From positions 1-64,000 of the forward strand of contig DIYI01000018.1 in the NCBI GenBank assembly GCA_002428965.1: 64,000 nucleotides of DNA, written 5' to 3'. The notes under the pieces are model-generated. The model did no database searches. It worked only from the letters and a program-made list of their open reading frames with translations, and was not told the origin of the DNA. The position numbers and the translations under genes were made by a program. Below are positions 33,121 to 41,626 of the stretch, piece by piece; the first letter of the stretch is position 1; each line of letters opens with the position of its first letter. The stretch is from Jejuia sp. UBA6058 (GTDB taxonomy: Bacteria > Bacteroidota > Bacteroidia > Flavobacteriales > Flavobacteriaceae).

Positions 33121-34671
33121 ATGGAATATAAACAAGATAAAATTGATAAACTAAATGAGCGTTTGGCACTTGCCAAATTAGGTGGAGGCCAAAAGCGTAT
33201 TGATAAACAGCATGCAAACAAGAAATTAACGGCTAGAGAGCGCATAGACTATTTACTGGACGATGAGTCTTTTGAAGAAATAGGTGCTTTGGTTACCCAT
33301 AGAAGTACGGATTTTGGTATGGAAAACCAAATTTTTTATGGAGATGGCGTAATAACTGGATATGGTACTATTAATTCTAGATTGGTCTATGTGTATGCTC
33401 AAGACTTCACAGTCTTTGGAGGGTCGCTTTCTGAAACACATGCTGAAAAAATTTGTAAAGTCATGGATCTTGCCGTTAAAGTTGGAGCGCCTATTATAGG
33501 TTTAAATGATTCAGGTGGTGCAAGAATTCAGGAAGGTGTGCGATCTCTTGGTGGTTATGCTGATATATTTTATAGAAATGTGCAAGCTTCTGGGGTTGTC
33601 CCTCAAATATCGGCAATTATGGGTCCCTGTGCTGGTGGTGCAGTATATTCTCCAGCAATGACAGACTTTGTTATTATGGTAGAGCAAACTAGTTATATGT
33701 TCGTTACTGGTCCTAATGTGGTAAAAACAGTAACCAACGAGGAGGTTACCAGCGAAGAATTGGGAGGGGCTCAAACACATAGTTCAAAGTCTGGTGTGTC
33801 ACATAAAACGTCTATAAATGACGTGGCGTGTTTAGAAGATATTAAAATGTTATTGAGTTATTTACCGCAGAATAACAGAGAAACACCGGAAAATTATTCT
33901 TATGATTTGAAAGATGAGATTAGAGATAATTTGTCTGATATTGTTCCTGATAATCCCAATAAACCCTATGATATGCATGATGTTATTTCCGGTATCATTG
34001 ATGAAGAGTCGTTTTACGAAATTCATAAAGATTGGGGCGAAAGTATTGTTATCGGATTTGCTAGATTAGGAGGTAAAAGTATAGGTATTGTTGCCAACCA
34101 GCCTATGGCCTTTGCTGGGGTTTTAGGGGTACGAAGTTCAAAAAAGGCCGCACGTTTTATCCGGACATGTGATTGCTATAATATTCCGTTACTTGTACTT
34201 GTGGATGTTCCAGGTTTTTTACCGGGCACAGACCAAGAATGGAATGGCATTATAAATCATGGTGCTAAATTACTATATGCATTTTGTGAGGCCACCGTTC
34301 CGCGTATATCAGTTATTACAAGAAAGGCATACGGAGGTGCTTATGATGTTATGAATTCAAAGCATATAGGTGCCGATTTTAATTTTGCATGGCCAGGTGC
34401 AGAAATTGCAGTTATGGGAGCCAAGGGAGCTAGCGAAATAATTTTTAGAAAAGAAATTGCTGAAGCAGATAACCCTGAAGCTAAGCTTTTAGAAAAGGAA
34501 ACTGAATACGCTGGTAAATTTGCAAATCCTTATAGAGCCGCCAAACGTGGTTTTATTGACGAGGTGATTTTACCAAAATATACCCGTAGGAAACTTATTA
34601 AAGCTTTTAAAAGTCTAGAGAGTAAGGAGGTAGCTAAGCCTATAAGAAAGCACGGTAATATACCTCTTTAA
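33121..34671 (+). CDS. Carboxyltransferase (beta) subunit of an acyl-CoA carboxylase
   Basis: The start at ATG 33121 follows the biotin carboxylase stop by 4 nt; an upstream in-frame start at 33043 lies inside that gene and is not used. The 516-residue protein has the crotonase-like carboxyltransferase fold: N-terminal half with NDSGGARIQEG and GPCAGGAVYSPA, C-terminal half with VDVPGFLPGT and the conserved end KRGFIDEVILP. Family members transfer CO2 to propionyl- or acetyl-CoA. Here it is a single chain, as in PCC beta, not split accA/accD. Propionyl-CoA carboxylation feeding methylmalonyl-CoA is likely but not proven. Confidence 0.95.
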   Translation: MEYKQDKIDKLNERLALAKLGGGQKRIDKQHANKKLTARERIDYLLDDESFEEIGALVTHRSTDFGMENQIFYGDGVITGYGTINSRLVYVYAQDFTVFGGSLSETHAEKICKVMDLAVKVGAPIIGLNDSGGARIQEGVRSLGGYADIFYRNVQASGVVPQISAIMGPCAGGAVYSPAMTDFVIMVEQTSYMFVTGPNVVKTVTNEEVTSEELGGAQTHSSKSGVSHKTSINDVACLEDIKMLLSYLPQNNRETPENYSYDLKDEIRDNLSDIVPDNPNKPYDMHDVISGIIDEESFYEIHKDWGESIVIGFARLGGKSIGIVANQPMAFAGVLGVRSSKKAARFIRTCDCYNIPLLVLVDVPGFLPGTDQEWNGIINHGAKLLYAFCEATVPRISVITRKAYGGAYDVMNSKHIGADFNFAWPGAEIAVMGAKGASEIIFRKEIAEADNPEAKLLEKETEYAGKFANPYRAAKRGFIDEVILPKYTRRKLIKAFKSLESKEVAKPIRKHGNIPL

Positions 34672-34690
34672 ATATGCAAAGTTGGAAGAC

Positions 34691-34721
34691 AAAAAAAGGA
34701 GTCTGAGAGAACTCCTTTTTG
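34691..34721 (+). terminator. Rho-independent terminator after the carboxylase operon
   Basis: A 10-bp stem (34693-34702 with 34711-34720) has the core GGAGT/ACTCC, an 8-nt loop and a run of T. It ends the carboxylase operon. From here to 34953 only AT-rich sequence without further structure is seen. Confidence 0.85.
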
Positions 34722-34953
34722 ATTTGATTAACCTCAAAGTATTCCAAACAGGATATTTCGAAGAATAATCAAGTTTGTTTCTGATTTTATTTATACATAA
34801 CCTCACCAACCTTTGAGATTGTGTGTAAAACCAAAGAAACATTTTCCCTACGTTATAATCTTGTTGATAATAACAATGATCACAATTTCTTAAATTTAGA
34901 CGTTTTTAACACTATTTTGTACTACGCAATATATACGCAAGTAATAATTATCG

Positions 34954-35685
34954 CTAGTTTAGTTGGTGAAGTTGAATAGTATTACTGAATGTATCTTTTA
35001 AATGTTCAACAAAAGTTTTACTATTTCTGTCAAACTCAATTTTTTTAGATAATCTATAACGCTTACTCTCAACAGATCTTATTGAAGTATTTAAAAAAGC
35101 AGCTATTTCTTTATTTGTAAATCCCATTACAACATAATAGCAAATAATAATTTCAGATTTGTTGAGATTAGGATAGACTTCCTTTAGCTTTCTAAAAAAA
35201 TCAATATTTAAGTCATTAATCAAGTCTAGATGACTTTCACTTTTCTCTAAGATTGTTGAGGAGTTAATATGTAAATCTTTGTAAAATGTTTTTATCATTT
35301 GCTTTTGTGCATCCAAACTTTTAGTTTGAGAAATTGCTTTTACATCTTTTCTTAAGTTTTTTACATATTGCTCTAATGATTTCAGTTTAACCGATAACTC
35401 TTCGTTGTTGGACCTTATATATTCAAGATTATTGGTTTCTTTTTTAAAAAGTTTAATTTTTTTTCTTTGACTACGATAATATATCAGATAAACAATACTA
35501 ACTGCTATAAGCATTATTAACATTATATAAATGAAAATTGTATAAGTTGATTTCTTTCTATTTTCTCTAAAAAGTTCATTTTCAGCATTAAGAAGAGCAT
35601 TGCTTATCTCCACGTTTGCACCTAAAGTCGTTTTATTTAATTGGTCTTCAAAATTTACCAAAGAGTCTATGTAAGCTCGTGACAT
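34954..35685 (-). CDS. C-terminal half: membrane helix, coiled coil, LuxR-type HTH
   Basis: The 243-residue product begins at ATG 35685, seven codons after the amber stop, with AAGGA 10 nt before it. It has a membrane helix at about 47-69, a coiled coil at about 72-125 and a LuxR-type helix-turn-helix at about 174-216 (NKSEIIICYYVVMGFTNKE, then FLNTSIRSVESKRYRLSKK). The paralogue has all of these in one chain. If made alone it would be a membrane-anchored DNA-binding protein without its sensor. The domain keeps its DNA-recognition residues, so it could still bind DNA. Confidence 0.6.
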   Translation of the reverse strand: MSRAYIDSLVNFEDQLNKTTLGANVEISNALLNAENELFRENRKKSTYTIFIYIMLIMLIAVSIVYLIYYRSQRKKIKLFKKETNNLEYIRSNNEELSVKLKSLEQYVKNLRKDVKAISQTKSLDAQKQMIKTFYKDLHINSSTILEKSESHLDLINDLNIDFFRKLKEVYPNLNKSEIIICYYVVMGFTNKEIAAFLNTSIRSVESKRYRLSKKIEFDRNSKTFVEHLKDTFSNTIQLHQLN

Positions 35686-35706
35686 TTCTAAATTTCCTTG
35701 TTCTTT

Positions 35707-36537
35707 CTATAAATCAGAATACAGTTTATAGTATTTTCTTAAAACACTCGTACCCATAAAATTAGTATGAGCTTTGCATTTGTTTAAATAAAAAAATGTG
35801 GAGTCAATATCCTTCTTGTTAAAATGTGCCTCGGCAATATTAAAATTTGCATCAACATCAAAGGAAACATAGTTGTAATCCAATACTGTTGGCAAACCTT
35901 TTAACTTTTGCAATAATTTATGATAGTAGTGTCCTTTTTCTATATCTCCTAGACTACTATAGTTAACAGACAACATGTAACATGCAAAAAGATAGAAATA
36001 TCGATCCTGCTCAATCTCTTTATAATACTCTAGTCTAGGTTCTATTAGATTAATACTCTCTTTATATTTGGCTCTTACCATTTTTGCATAAGCTCTCATA
36101 GTTTCAACCTCTGCAAGATTATAGTATGACTCGGTACAATCTTTAAAAAATTTGTCAGCCTTATTTAGATATTCATAAGCTATTGAATCTTTATTCACAT
36201 AAAAAAACTCTGAAAATAAATTAATACAAGATTGTCCGGCGATGCATGGGTCTCCCTCACTCTTGGCATATTTTAAAGCTAATATCGTGCATTGTTGATA
36301 TTCGGAGGTTTCATAATTGAAGTTGTGTATTATTGATTTTACATGGTAATATCTTGCTAAGTCTTCTTTTATAAAATTTTCAACAGGTTTTGGAATACTA
36401 TCGAGAAAAATTTTGGCTGTTTTTGAATCTCTATTAGTATAAGCTTCGGCTGAATCTAATAAACGCGTATATATTTCCTGTCCAAATATTGAATATTGGA
36501 TTAATATAAAAATAATACAAACAAGTTGTTTACTCAT
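35707..36537 (-). CDS. N-terminal half: exported TPR domain
   Basis: The 276-residue product starts with a signal sequence (about 1-19, ending SIFGQ) and has TPR-like helix pairs similar to the paralogue (TNRDSKTAKIFLDSIPKP, CTILALKYAKSEGDPCIAGQSC, HYYHKLLQKLKGL). It stops at TAG 35707, just before the region that would lead into the membrane helix. Alone it would be a soluble periplasmic or extracytoplasmic TPR protein. It lies 35 nt after the intact paralogue, on the same strand. Confidence 0.6.
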   Translation of the reverse strand: MSKQLVCIIFILIQYSIFGQEIYTRLLDSAEAYTNRDSKTAKIFLDSIPKPVENFIKEDLARYYHVKSIIHNFNYETSEYQQCTILALKYAKSEGDPCIAGQSCINLFSEFFYVNKDSIAYEYLNKADKFFKDCTESYYNLAEVETMRAYAKMVRAKYKESINLIEPRLEYYKEIEQDRYFYLFACYMLSVNYSSLGDIEKGHYYHKLLQKLKGLPTVLDYNYVSFDVDANFNIAEAHFNKKDIDSTFFYLNKCKAHTNFMGTSVLRKYYKLYSDL

Positions 36538-36572
36538 TTTAATATACGAAATGACAATGTTGGTTTACTGTA

Positions 36573-38177
36573 TTAGGCTTTTGATAAGATACTGTTTTCT
36601 TCCAAAAGTTGATTAAGATATTCTAATAAATTTATGGATCTAGAATTGATCTTTAATTTTTTGGAAATACGATAGCGCTTGCTTTCTACTGCTCTAACAG
36701 AAGTATTTAGAAAAGCTGAAATTTCTTTATTTGTGAAGCCCATGCTTATGTAATAACAAATAATTATTTCAGATTTATTTAAATCAGGATGTAATTTTTC
36801 TAGTTTTTGAAAGAAATTGATATTCAAGTCGTTAATTAAGTCCAAATGGCTATCACTTTTCTCCAAAATAGTAGAGGAATTGACATGCACGTCTTTGTAT
36901 AACGCCTTAATTTCATCCTTTTGTTTATCCAAACTTCTTATTTGTGCAATTGCCTTTATATCGCTTCTAAGGTTCTTTATGTAGTCTTCCAAGTATTTTA
37001 CCTTAAGGGATAATTCCTTATTATTAGATTTTATGTATTCTAGATTATTGGTTTTATCCTGAAAAGATTTTAATTTTCTTTTTTGTCTTTTATTGTAAAG
37101 GAAGTAGGAAATACCTAGCAAAATAGCAACAATTAAGAATAAAAGTATAACTATTTTATATTTTGATTGGGCTTCGCTTTTCTTCAGGATTTCATTTTCA
37201 GCTTTTAAAAGTGCATCACTTATTTCGATATTTGCATCAACACTTTTAATATGTTGGGCATCTTCAAATTTAATAAGAGAATCAATATACACTTTGGCTA
37301 ATTTCATATTGCCTTGATGTTCATATACGTCAGAATATGTTTTGAAATACTCTCTAGTTATATTGGCGCCCATGAAATCTTTATAGTCTTTGCATCTATC
37401 TAAATAAAACAATGTAGAATCGATATTTTTTTTTCTGTAATGAGCGCGGGCAAACAAAAAATTAGCGTTAACATCAAATGATAAATAATTGTAATTTAGC
37501 AAATTATCATTGTTTCTTAGTTTAAGTAATTCTTTGTGGTAATAATGTCCTATGGCAAGACTATCCAAATTAATGTAGCTATTCGCAAGCATATAACATG
37601 CAAATGCATAATAATACTTATCGTCTTTAATGCTTTTAAAATAATTGAATCTTGGTTTTAATAAACCTATTGCATCCTTGTAAAGTCCATTGGTCAGTTT
37701 TGAGTAAGCACGCATAGTTTCAACATCAACAATACCATGTGGAAATTCTTCACAACGTTTAAAATAATTATGAGCTAGGTCAAGGTATTTATGCGCAACA
37801 GAATCTCTTGCTATATGAAAAAACTCGGATGCCAAGTTAGAACAAGACTGCCCTGCAATACATGGTTTATCTTCAATTTTTGCGTATTTAAGGGCTAATA
37901 TAGTGCACTGTTGATATTGCGAGTTTTCGTAGTCAAAATTGTGTACAATAGATTTAATATGATAGTATTGCGCCAAACTACCTTGTATAAATTCTTCTAC
38001 AGGTTTCGGAATACTATCAAGAAAACGTTTTGCCTTTTTAGAATCTTGGTTGGTGTAAACATCAGCAGAATCAACAAAGCGACTAAAACTATTCTCTTGC
38101 GCAAAATTGATTTGTATAAATAGAAAAAAACATGGAATAACATGCCATATTTTCAATTTTAGTTGGAATCTATCCAT
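36573..38177 (-). CDS. Membrane-spanning TPR sensor/LuxR-type transcription regulator
   Basis: The 534-residue protein starts at ATG 38177. An in-frame ATG at 38219 is rejected because the promoter -7 box (38207-38214) lies inside that extension. Order: signal/anchor (about 8-26), TPR-like repeats (about 36-310), membrane helix (341-361), coiled coil (365-420), helix-turn-helix (466-508; FTNKEISAFLNTSVRAVESKRYR). The TPR part probably faces the periplasm and the HTH the cytoplasm, so it looks like a one-component regulator passing an outside signal to DNA. Similar Bacteroidota proteins exist, but targets are unknown. It is followed by its split paralogue, so the locus is a tandem duplication. 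Confidence 0.8.
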   Translation of the reverse strand: MDRFQLKLKIWHVIPCFFLFIQINFAQENSFSRFVDSADVYTNQDSKKAKRFLDSIPKPVEEFIQGSLAQYYHIKSIVHNFDYENSQYQQCTILALKYAKIEDKPCIAGQSCSNLASEFFHIARDSVAHKYLDLAHNYFKRCEEFPHGIVDVETMRAYSKLTNGLYKDAIGLLKPRFNYFKSIKDDKYYYAFACYMLANSYINLDSLAIGHYYHKELLKLRNNDNLLNYNYLSFDVNANFLFARAHYRKKNIDSTLFYLDRCKDYKDFMGANITREYFKTYSDVYEHQGNMKLAKVYIDSLIKFEDAQHIKSVDANIEISDALLKAENEILKKSEAQSKYKIVILLFLIVAILLGISYFLYNKRQKRKLKSFQDKTNNLEYIKSNNKELSLKVKYLEDYIKNLRSDIKAIAQIRSLDKQKDEIKALYKDVHVNSSTILEKSDSHLDLINDLNINFFQKLEKLHPDLNKSEIIICYYISMGFTNKEISAFLNTSVRAVESKRYRISKKLKINSRSINLLEYLNQLLEENSILSKA

Positions 38178-38206
38178 TAAGACTTGATAATTATTGTTTA
38201 GCTGAA

Positions 38207-38235
38207 CAAATTTAATCAAAACTTATTATTTACAA
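38207..38235 (-). promoter_or_regulatory. Putative promoter of the TPR/LuxR regulator gene
   Basis: On the minus strand TTG (38235-38233), an 18-nt spacer, then TAAATTTG (38214-38207) approach the Bacteroidota promoter consensus. Start codon 38177 follows 29 nt after the box. Confidence 0.55.
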
Positions 38236-38363
38236 ATGTTAACCTTTTAAGTCTTTAAATTAGAAGAACAAGAAAATTTTATTACATACTTATGCCAATT
38301 TCAATTTTGGACTATTCTATTTGACACACACTTTTATACAACCAATTGATTAATTTTGCTTAC

Positions 38364-39575
38364 ATGAAAAGTGAGAAATTTGAGAATGAGTTTGTGCTTC
38401 TAATGGCAGTACTTATGTCTATAGTTGCATTATCTATAGATGCTCTTTTGCCCGCACTTCCTGAGATTGGTGAGTACCTTGGTGTAAAGAATCCGAATGA
38501 CAATCAATTATTGATTACAATGATTTTTTTAGGCTTAGGATTTGGTCAACTTGTTTTTGGCCCACTATCGGATAGTTTTGGTAGAAAACCTATTGTTTAT
38601 ATTGGATTTATCATTTTTGTTTTAGCAACTTTAATCTGTGTTAGTACTAAAAGCTTTGAAATAATGGTGTTCGCAAGAGTATTGCAAGGTATTGGATTGT
38701 CATCTCCTAGAAGTATTGCGTTGTCTATGATAAGAGATCAATTTAGCGGGGATTATATGGCAAAAATAATGTCAATAGTCGTTATGTTTTTTATTTTGAT
38801 TCCTGTTATTGCTCCAACATTAGGACAGTGGGTTATTCAATTGTTTAATTGGCAAGCTGTTTTTTATTTCAATCTTTTCTTCGGTGTAATTGTAATGATC
38901 TGGTTTTGGAGGCGCCAGGAGGAAACTTTACCCAAAAGAAACCGCATTAAATTTTCATATAACATATTTTTAGATGGGTTATTTGAATTTTGTAGGCACA
39001 AAGAGGCTGTTGCATTTACTATTGCTTCTGGGTTTATAACGGGATCGTTTATGGTATACTTGAGTACTTCTCAACAAATATTTCAAGAGCAGTATAATCT
39101 GGCAGAAATGTTTCCTTATATTTTTGCAAGTTTGGCTATTTCTGTTGGTTTAGCTACGTTCATAAACAGCAAAATAGTTATGAAGTTCGGTATGTGGCAA
39201 ATGGCATTTACGGCAGCTATTGTATATGCAATTATATCTCTACTTTATATAGCTATTTATTTTTCAGGTAATAATCCAAATATTTTTGTGTTACTTACGT
39301 TTTTTGCTCTACAATTTTTTTCTGTTGGTTTTTTGTTTGGGAATCTTAGAGCATTAGCAATGCAGCCTTTAGGCCATATAGCAGGGATTGGAGCAGCAAT
39401 AAATGGATTTATAAGTACAGTGATGGCGGTTCCAATTGCAAATTACATAGGATCATTCGTTAAAACTTCGGTACTTCCTTTATTTATAGGATTTTCAGTT
39501 TTTGGGGTACTAACCATTTTGGTTTTTTCTTATATGAGTAGAACTACAAGCACAAAGTATATAAATAAGCCATAA
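38364..39575 (+). CDS. Bcr/CflA-type multidrug MFS transporter
   Basis: ATG 38364 gives 403 residues; a TTG at 38346 would add six. The protein has about 12 membrane helices. The family signature DALLPALPEIGEYL lies in helix 1, and the loop GPLSDSFGRKPIVYIGF between helices 2 and 3 is the MFS motif. RVLQGIGLSSPRSIALSMIRDQF matches the Bcr/CflA helix-4 element. These proton antiporters export drugs such as bicyclomycin or chloramphenicol, and sometimes sulfonamides or amino acids; the native substrate is unknown. A -7-like box (TAATTTTG, 38351-38358) lies just upstream but gives almost no leader, so the promoter is uncertain. Confidence 0.92.
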   Translation: MKSEKFENEFVLLMAVLMSIVALSIDALLPALPEIGEYLGVKNPNDNQLLITMIFLGLGFGQLVFGPLSDSFGRKPIVYIGFIIFVLATLICVSTKSFEIMVFARVLQGIGLSSPRSIALSMIRDQFSGDYMAKIMSIVVMFFILIPVIAPTLGQWVIQLFNWQAVFYFNLFFGVIVMIWFWRRQEETLPKRNRIKFSYNIFLDGLFEFCRHKEAVAFTIASGFITGSFMVYLSTSQQIFQEQYNLAEMFPYIFASLAISVGLATFINSKIVMKFGMWQMAFTAAIVYAIISLLYIAIYFSGNNPNIFVLLTFFALQFFSVGFLFGNLRALAMQPLGHIAGIGAAINGFISTVMAVPIANYIGSFVKTSVLPLFIGFSVFGVLTILVFSYMSRTTSTKYINKP

Positions 39576-39653
39576 TAATTGTAAACTCGAAAATTGGTGT
39601 CTTTTTGTGCTTATTATTATTTTTGATCTATTAATTAAACTAAACTTTTATAA

Positions 39654-40268
39654 ATGAAAATTATAGGTATAGGAAAGAACTATGTTAATGAAGTATCTGA
39701 AATAGGAACTTTAAAGACTGGTCATCAACTCATTTTTACCAAACCAGAAAGCACTTTAGTAACCAATAATGCCGATGTGACATATCCAGATGTTACCAAA
39801 GAAATAGTATATGAAGTTGAGCTAGTTGTTAAAATTGGAAAAACGGGTAAAAACATAGCAGTTGATGAAGCGGCATCTTATATATCAGAGATTGCTGTAG
39901 GTATAGATTATACGGCTACAGACGTTTTGAGGGAAAATAGAGAATTGCAATGGCCATGGGCGTTAGCTAAAGGATTTGATGGTGCCTCTCCTATTTCCTA
40001 TTTTAAAGCTATTTCTGAATTCAAAAACTTGAATGATATTAATTTCGACCTTAAAATTAATGGGGAGCAAAAACAGGTAGGCAACACTTCTATGATGATA
40101 TACAACTTTGCTGAAATCATATCATATGTTTCAAAATTTATGACTTTGAATAAAGGGGACTTATTTTTTACAGGAACCCCTGCTGCGGGAACGGGACTAA
40201 TTGAAAAAGGAGATTACTTACAGGCCTCTATCGAAGGAGAGTTAATGCTCGATTTCAAGATGATTTAA
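39654..40268 (+). CDS. Fumarylacetoacetate hydrolase (FAH) family protein
   Basis: The 204-residue protein has the FAH-fold elements: KIIGIGKNYVNEVSE at the N-terminus, VYEVELVVKIGKTGKNI (metal-binding Glu residues), GIDYTATDVLRE, WALAKGFDGASPIS and FFTGTPAAGTGLIEKGDYL. Known members cleave 3-oxo-acid C-C bonds or decarboxylate oxaloacetate/acylpyruvates. The short single-domain length fits the acylpyruvase/oxaloacetate decarboxylase type (FAHD1-like). The gene stands alone, so the substrate cannot be deduced from context. A 16-bp perfect palindrome follows. Confidence 0.9.
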   Translation: MKIIGIGKNYVNEVSEIGTLKTGHQLIFTKPESTLVTNNADVTYPDVTKEIVYEVELVVKIGKTGKNIAVDEAASYISEIAVGIDYTATDVLRENRELQWPWALAKGFDGASPISYFKAISEFKNLNDINFDLKINGEQKQVGNTSMMIYNFAEIISYVSKFMTLNKGDLFFTGTPAAGTGLIEKGDYLQASIEGELMLDFKMI

Positions 40269-40301
40269 AAATTCATTATAGATTTATTATAATATTCTAA
40301 A

Positions 40302-40333
40302 AAGAGCGATGGTTAATATTAACCATCGCTCTT
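40302..40333. terminator. Perfect 16-bp palindrome between convergent genes
   Basis: 40302-40317 and 40318-40333 are exact reverse complements with no spacer; the hairpin core has six or more GC pairs. It lies between the FAH and GH16 genes. A short A/T flank is present but no real T-run, so it may be a bidirectional terminator or a cruciform. Confidence 0.6.
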
Positions 40334-40358
40334 ATAAGTTATTCATGTAGAAAAATTA

Positions 40359-41525
40359 TTATTCATCTTGAAGTTCCCAGCCTCTTACCCAATCGTAATA
40401 GGTGGTTCTTTCAGCTTCAGTACCGGTCATACCTCCATCTGCTGGTACAGGATTCCAATTATAAGTTTCCACAACCAGCCTTAGATACATAGGCAAACTA
40501 AAGTCTTCAACAGGATTAATAGTATACACTTTTTCTCCATCTAAAAAGAAATCTATTTCAGTAGGACTTTTCCACCAAGCACCATAAACATGATAATCTT
40601 CCCATACTTTTTTAATAGTGGGTGTATCATTACCTTCAGATCCCTCAGTCGTTTCTGCACATGTTGCACCTCTACTATGAGTATTGGAGTGCATTGATTG
40701 ATCAAAACTTTGAGCAAAATTGGACGTTCCAACTACTTGACCTACACATTCTTGAATATCTAATTCAGTCGTTCTTCTGTCACAGCCAGTGCCTTCACCA
40801 TTAATGTTAATCAACCAAAAAGTAGACGACATGAACGTTTTGTTAGCTTTCATTCTCGCTTCCACATAAGTTCCTACTGTAGCTGCTGTTCTAGACCATA
40901 TATTTGATCCAGCATGAGTAAATGTTTCTCCATTAACAACCTCTGGTGTATCTAGCTGATAAACCGTAAGTTTTAAATTATCGTCAGCCTCTGAAACAGT
41001 ATTCATTTTGAATAGTCCAGGAGCTCTTCCTATCCACCGCGGATTAGTGTTTTCCCATTTAGCATTATCAAATGAGCCATCGTCGAACTCATCTGAAAGA
41101 CTAGAAATTTTAACCCATTTCTTTCCTGAAGGAGCTTGATTATTACCAATAAAAAATGGAACATCAGAAGAAGGAGCGGCTCTAATTACCGTAACATTAA
41201 AGCTACAGCTAGCGCTATTACCAGCTGCATCTCTCGCTACAAATGTATTTAAAGTGGTGCCTTCGGGAAACTGAGACCCAGAAGATAAACCTTCTGTCTG
41301 AGAAGTAATTGCATTTACATTGTCAGTTCCAACTGGTGTTTCATAATCTACTGTAGGATCTGCATCAGTCGCAGCAATATTTACTATAATGTCGTCCAAA
41401 CATGTAATTACCGGTGCCTCTGTATCAATTTCTAATTGGTTTCCGCCTCCGTCTCCATCAGAGCTACAGTTAAAAAGCCAAATACAAAGTAGACTTAAAC
41501 AACAAAAATTTAATTTCTTTGACAT
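40359..41525 (-). CDS. Glycoside hydrolase family 16 lipoprotein with an HYR domain
   Basis: Start ATG 41525 gives 388 residues; the longer in-frame reading (to 41597) is rejected because a -7 box (41540-41547) lies inside it and the signal peptide begins here. Lipobox LFNC has Cys20. Residues about 36-114 form an HYR (hyalin-type) beta-sandwich (CLDDIIVNIAATDAD to CSFNVTVI). The GH16 domain (about 140-388) has the catalytic ELDIQE motif: Glu254, Asp256, Glu259. The ExDxxE form with a beta-bulge is shared by agarases, porphyranases, carrageenases and laminarinases of marine bacteria; the exact substrate is not decided. It should be a surface-anchored lipoprotein. No SusC/D or TonB receptor lies next to it. 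Confidence 0.9.
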   Translation of the reverse strand: MSKKLNFCCLSLLCIWLFNCSSDGDGGGNQLEIDTEAPVITCLDDIIVNIAATDADPTVDYETPVGTDNVNAITSQTEGLSSGSQFPEGTTLNTFVARDAAGNSASCSFNVTVIRAAPSSDVPFFIGNNQAPSGKKWVKISSLSDEFDDGSFDNAKWENTNPRWIGRAPGLFKMNTVSEADDNLKLTVYQLDTPEVVNGETFTHAGSNIWSRTAATVGTYVEARMKANKTFMSSTFWLININGEGTGCDRRTTELDIQECVGQVVGTSNFAQSFDQSMHSNTHSRGATCAETTEGSEGNDTPTIKKVWEDYHVYGAWWKSPTEIDFFLDGEKVYTINPVEDFSLPMYLRLVVETYNWNPVPADGGMTGTEAERTTYYDWVRGWELQDE

Positions 41526-41539
41526 AATATATTTTTTTA

Positions 41540-41547
41540 CAAAATTA
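41540..41547 (-). promoter_or_regulatory. Putative -7 box for the GH16 gene
   Basis: On the minus strand TAATTTTG matches TAnnTTTG, 14 nt upstream of ATG 41525. No clear -33 TTG. Confidence 0.45.
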
Positions 41548-41626
41548 GATATTTCAATATTGTATTGCATACCCAGATTAATACTTATACATAACAAATG
41601 ACCTAAAAATGGGTGCTAATTAGTTA

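Larger units (their letters stand above)
34954..36537 (-). pseudogene. TPR-membrane-LuxR regulator gene split by one in-frame amber codon
   Basis: This 528-codon stretch aligns end to end with the neighbouring intact 534-residue regulator. Only one position breaks it: the TAG at 35707-35709. Reading through gives YSDL, stop, KEQGN, against YSDVYEHQGN in the paralogue, where the stop matches a Tyr codon (TAT, Tyr285). The frame stays the same on both sides, so this is a nonsense change and not a frameshift. No other damage was noticed. It could be a recent pseudogene, a two-piece protein made by reinitiation, a read-through gene, or a sequencing error. The halves are also given as separate coding entries. 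Confidence 0.8.

Noticed and set aside
34722..34953. Possible RNA gene in the AT-rich gap after the carboxylase terminator
   Set aside because: No stem-loop series, conserved box or tRNA cloverleaf could be found.
38178..38219. Upstream start of the TPR/LuxR regulator
   Set aside because: A promoter -7 box lies in this stretch, and ATG 38177 directly begins the signal peptide.
41526..41597. Upstream start of the GH16 gene
   Set aside because: The putative -7 box at 41540-41547 and the lipoprotein signal at ATG 41525 argue against it.
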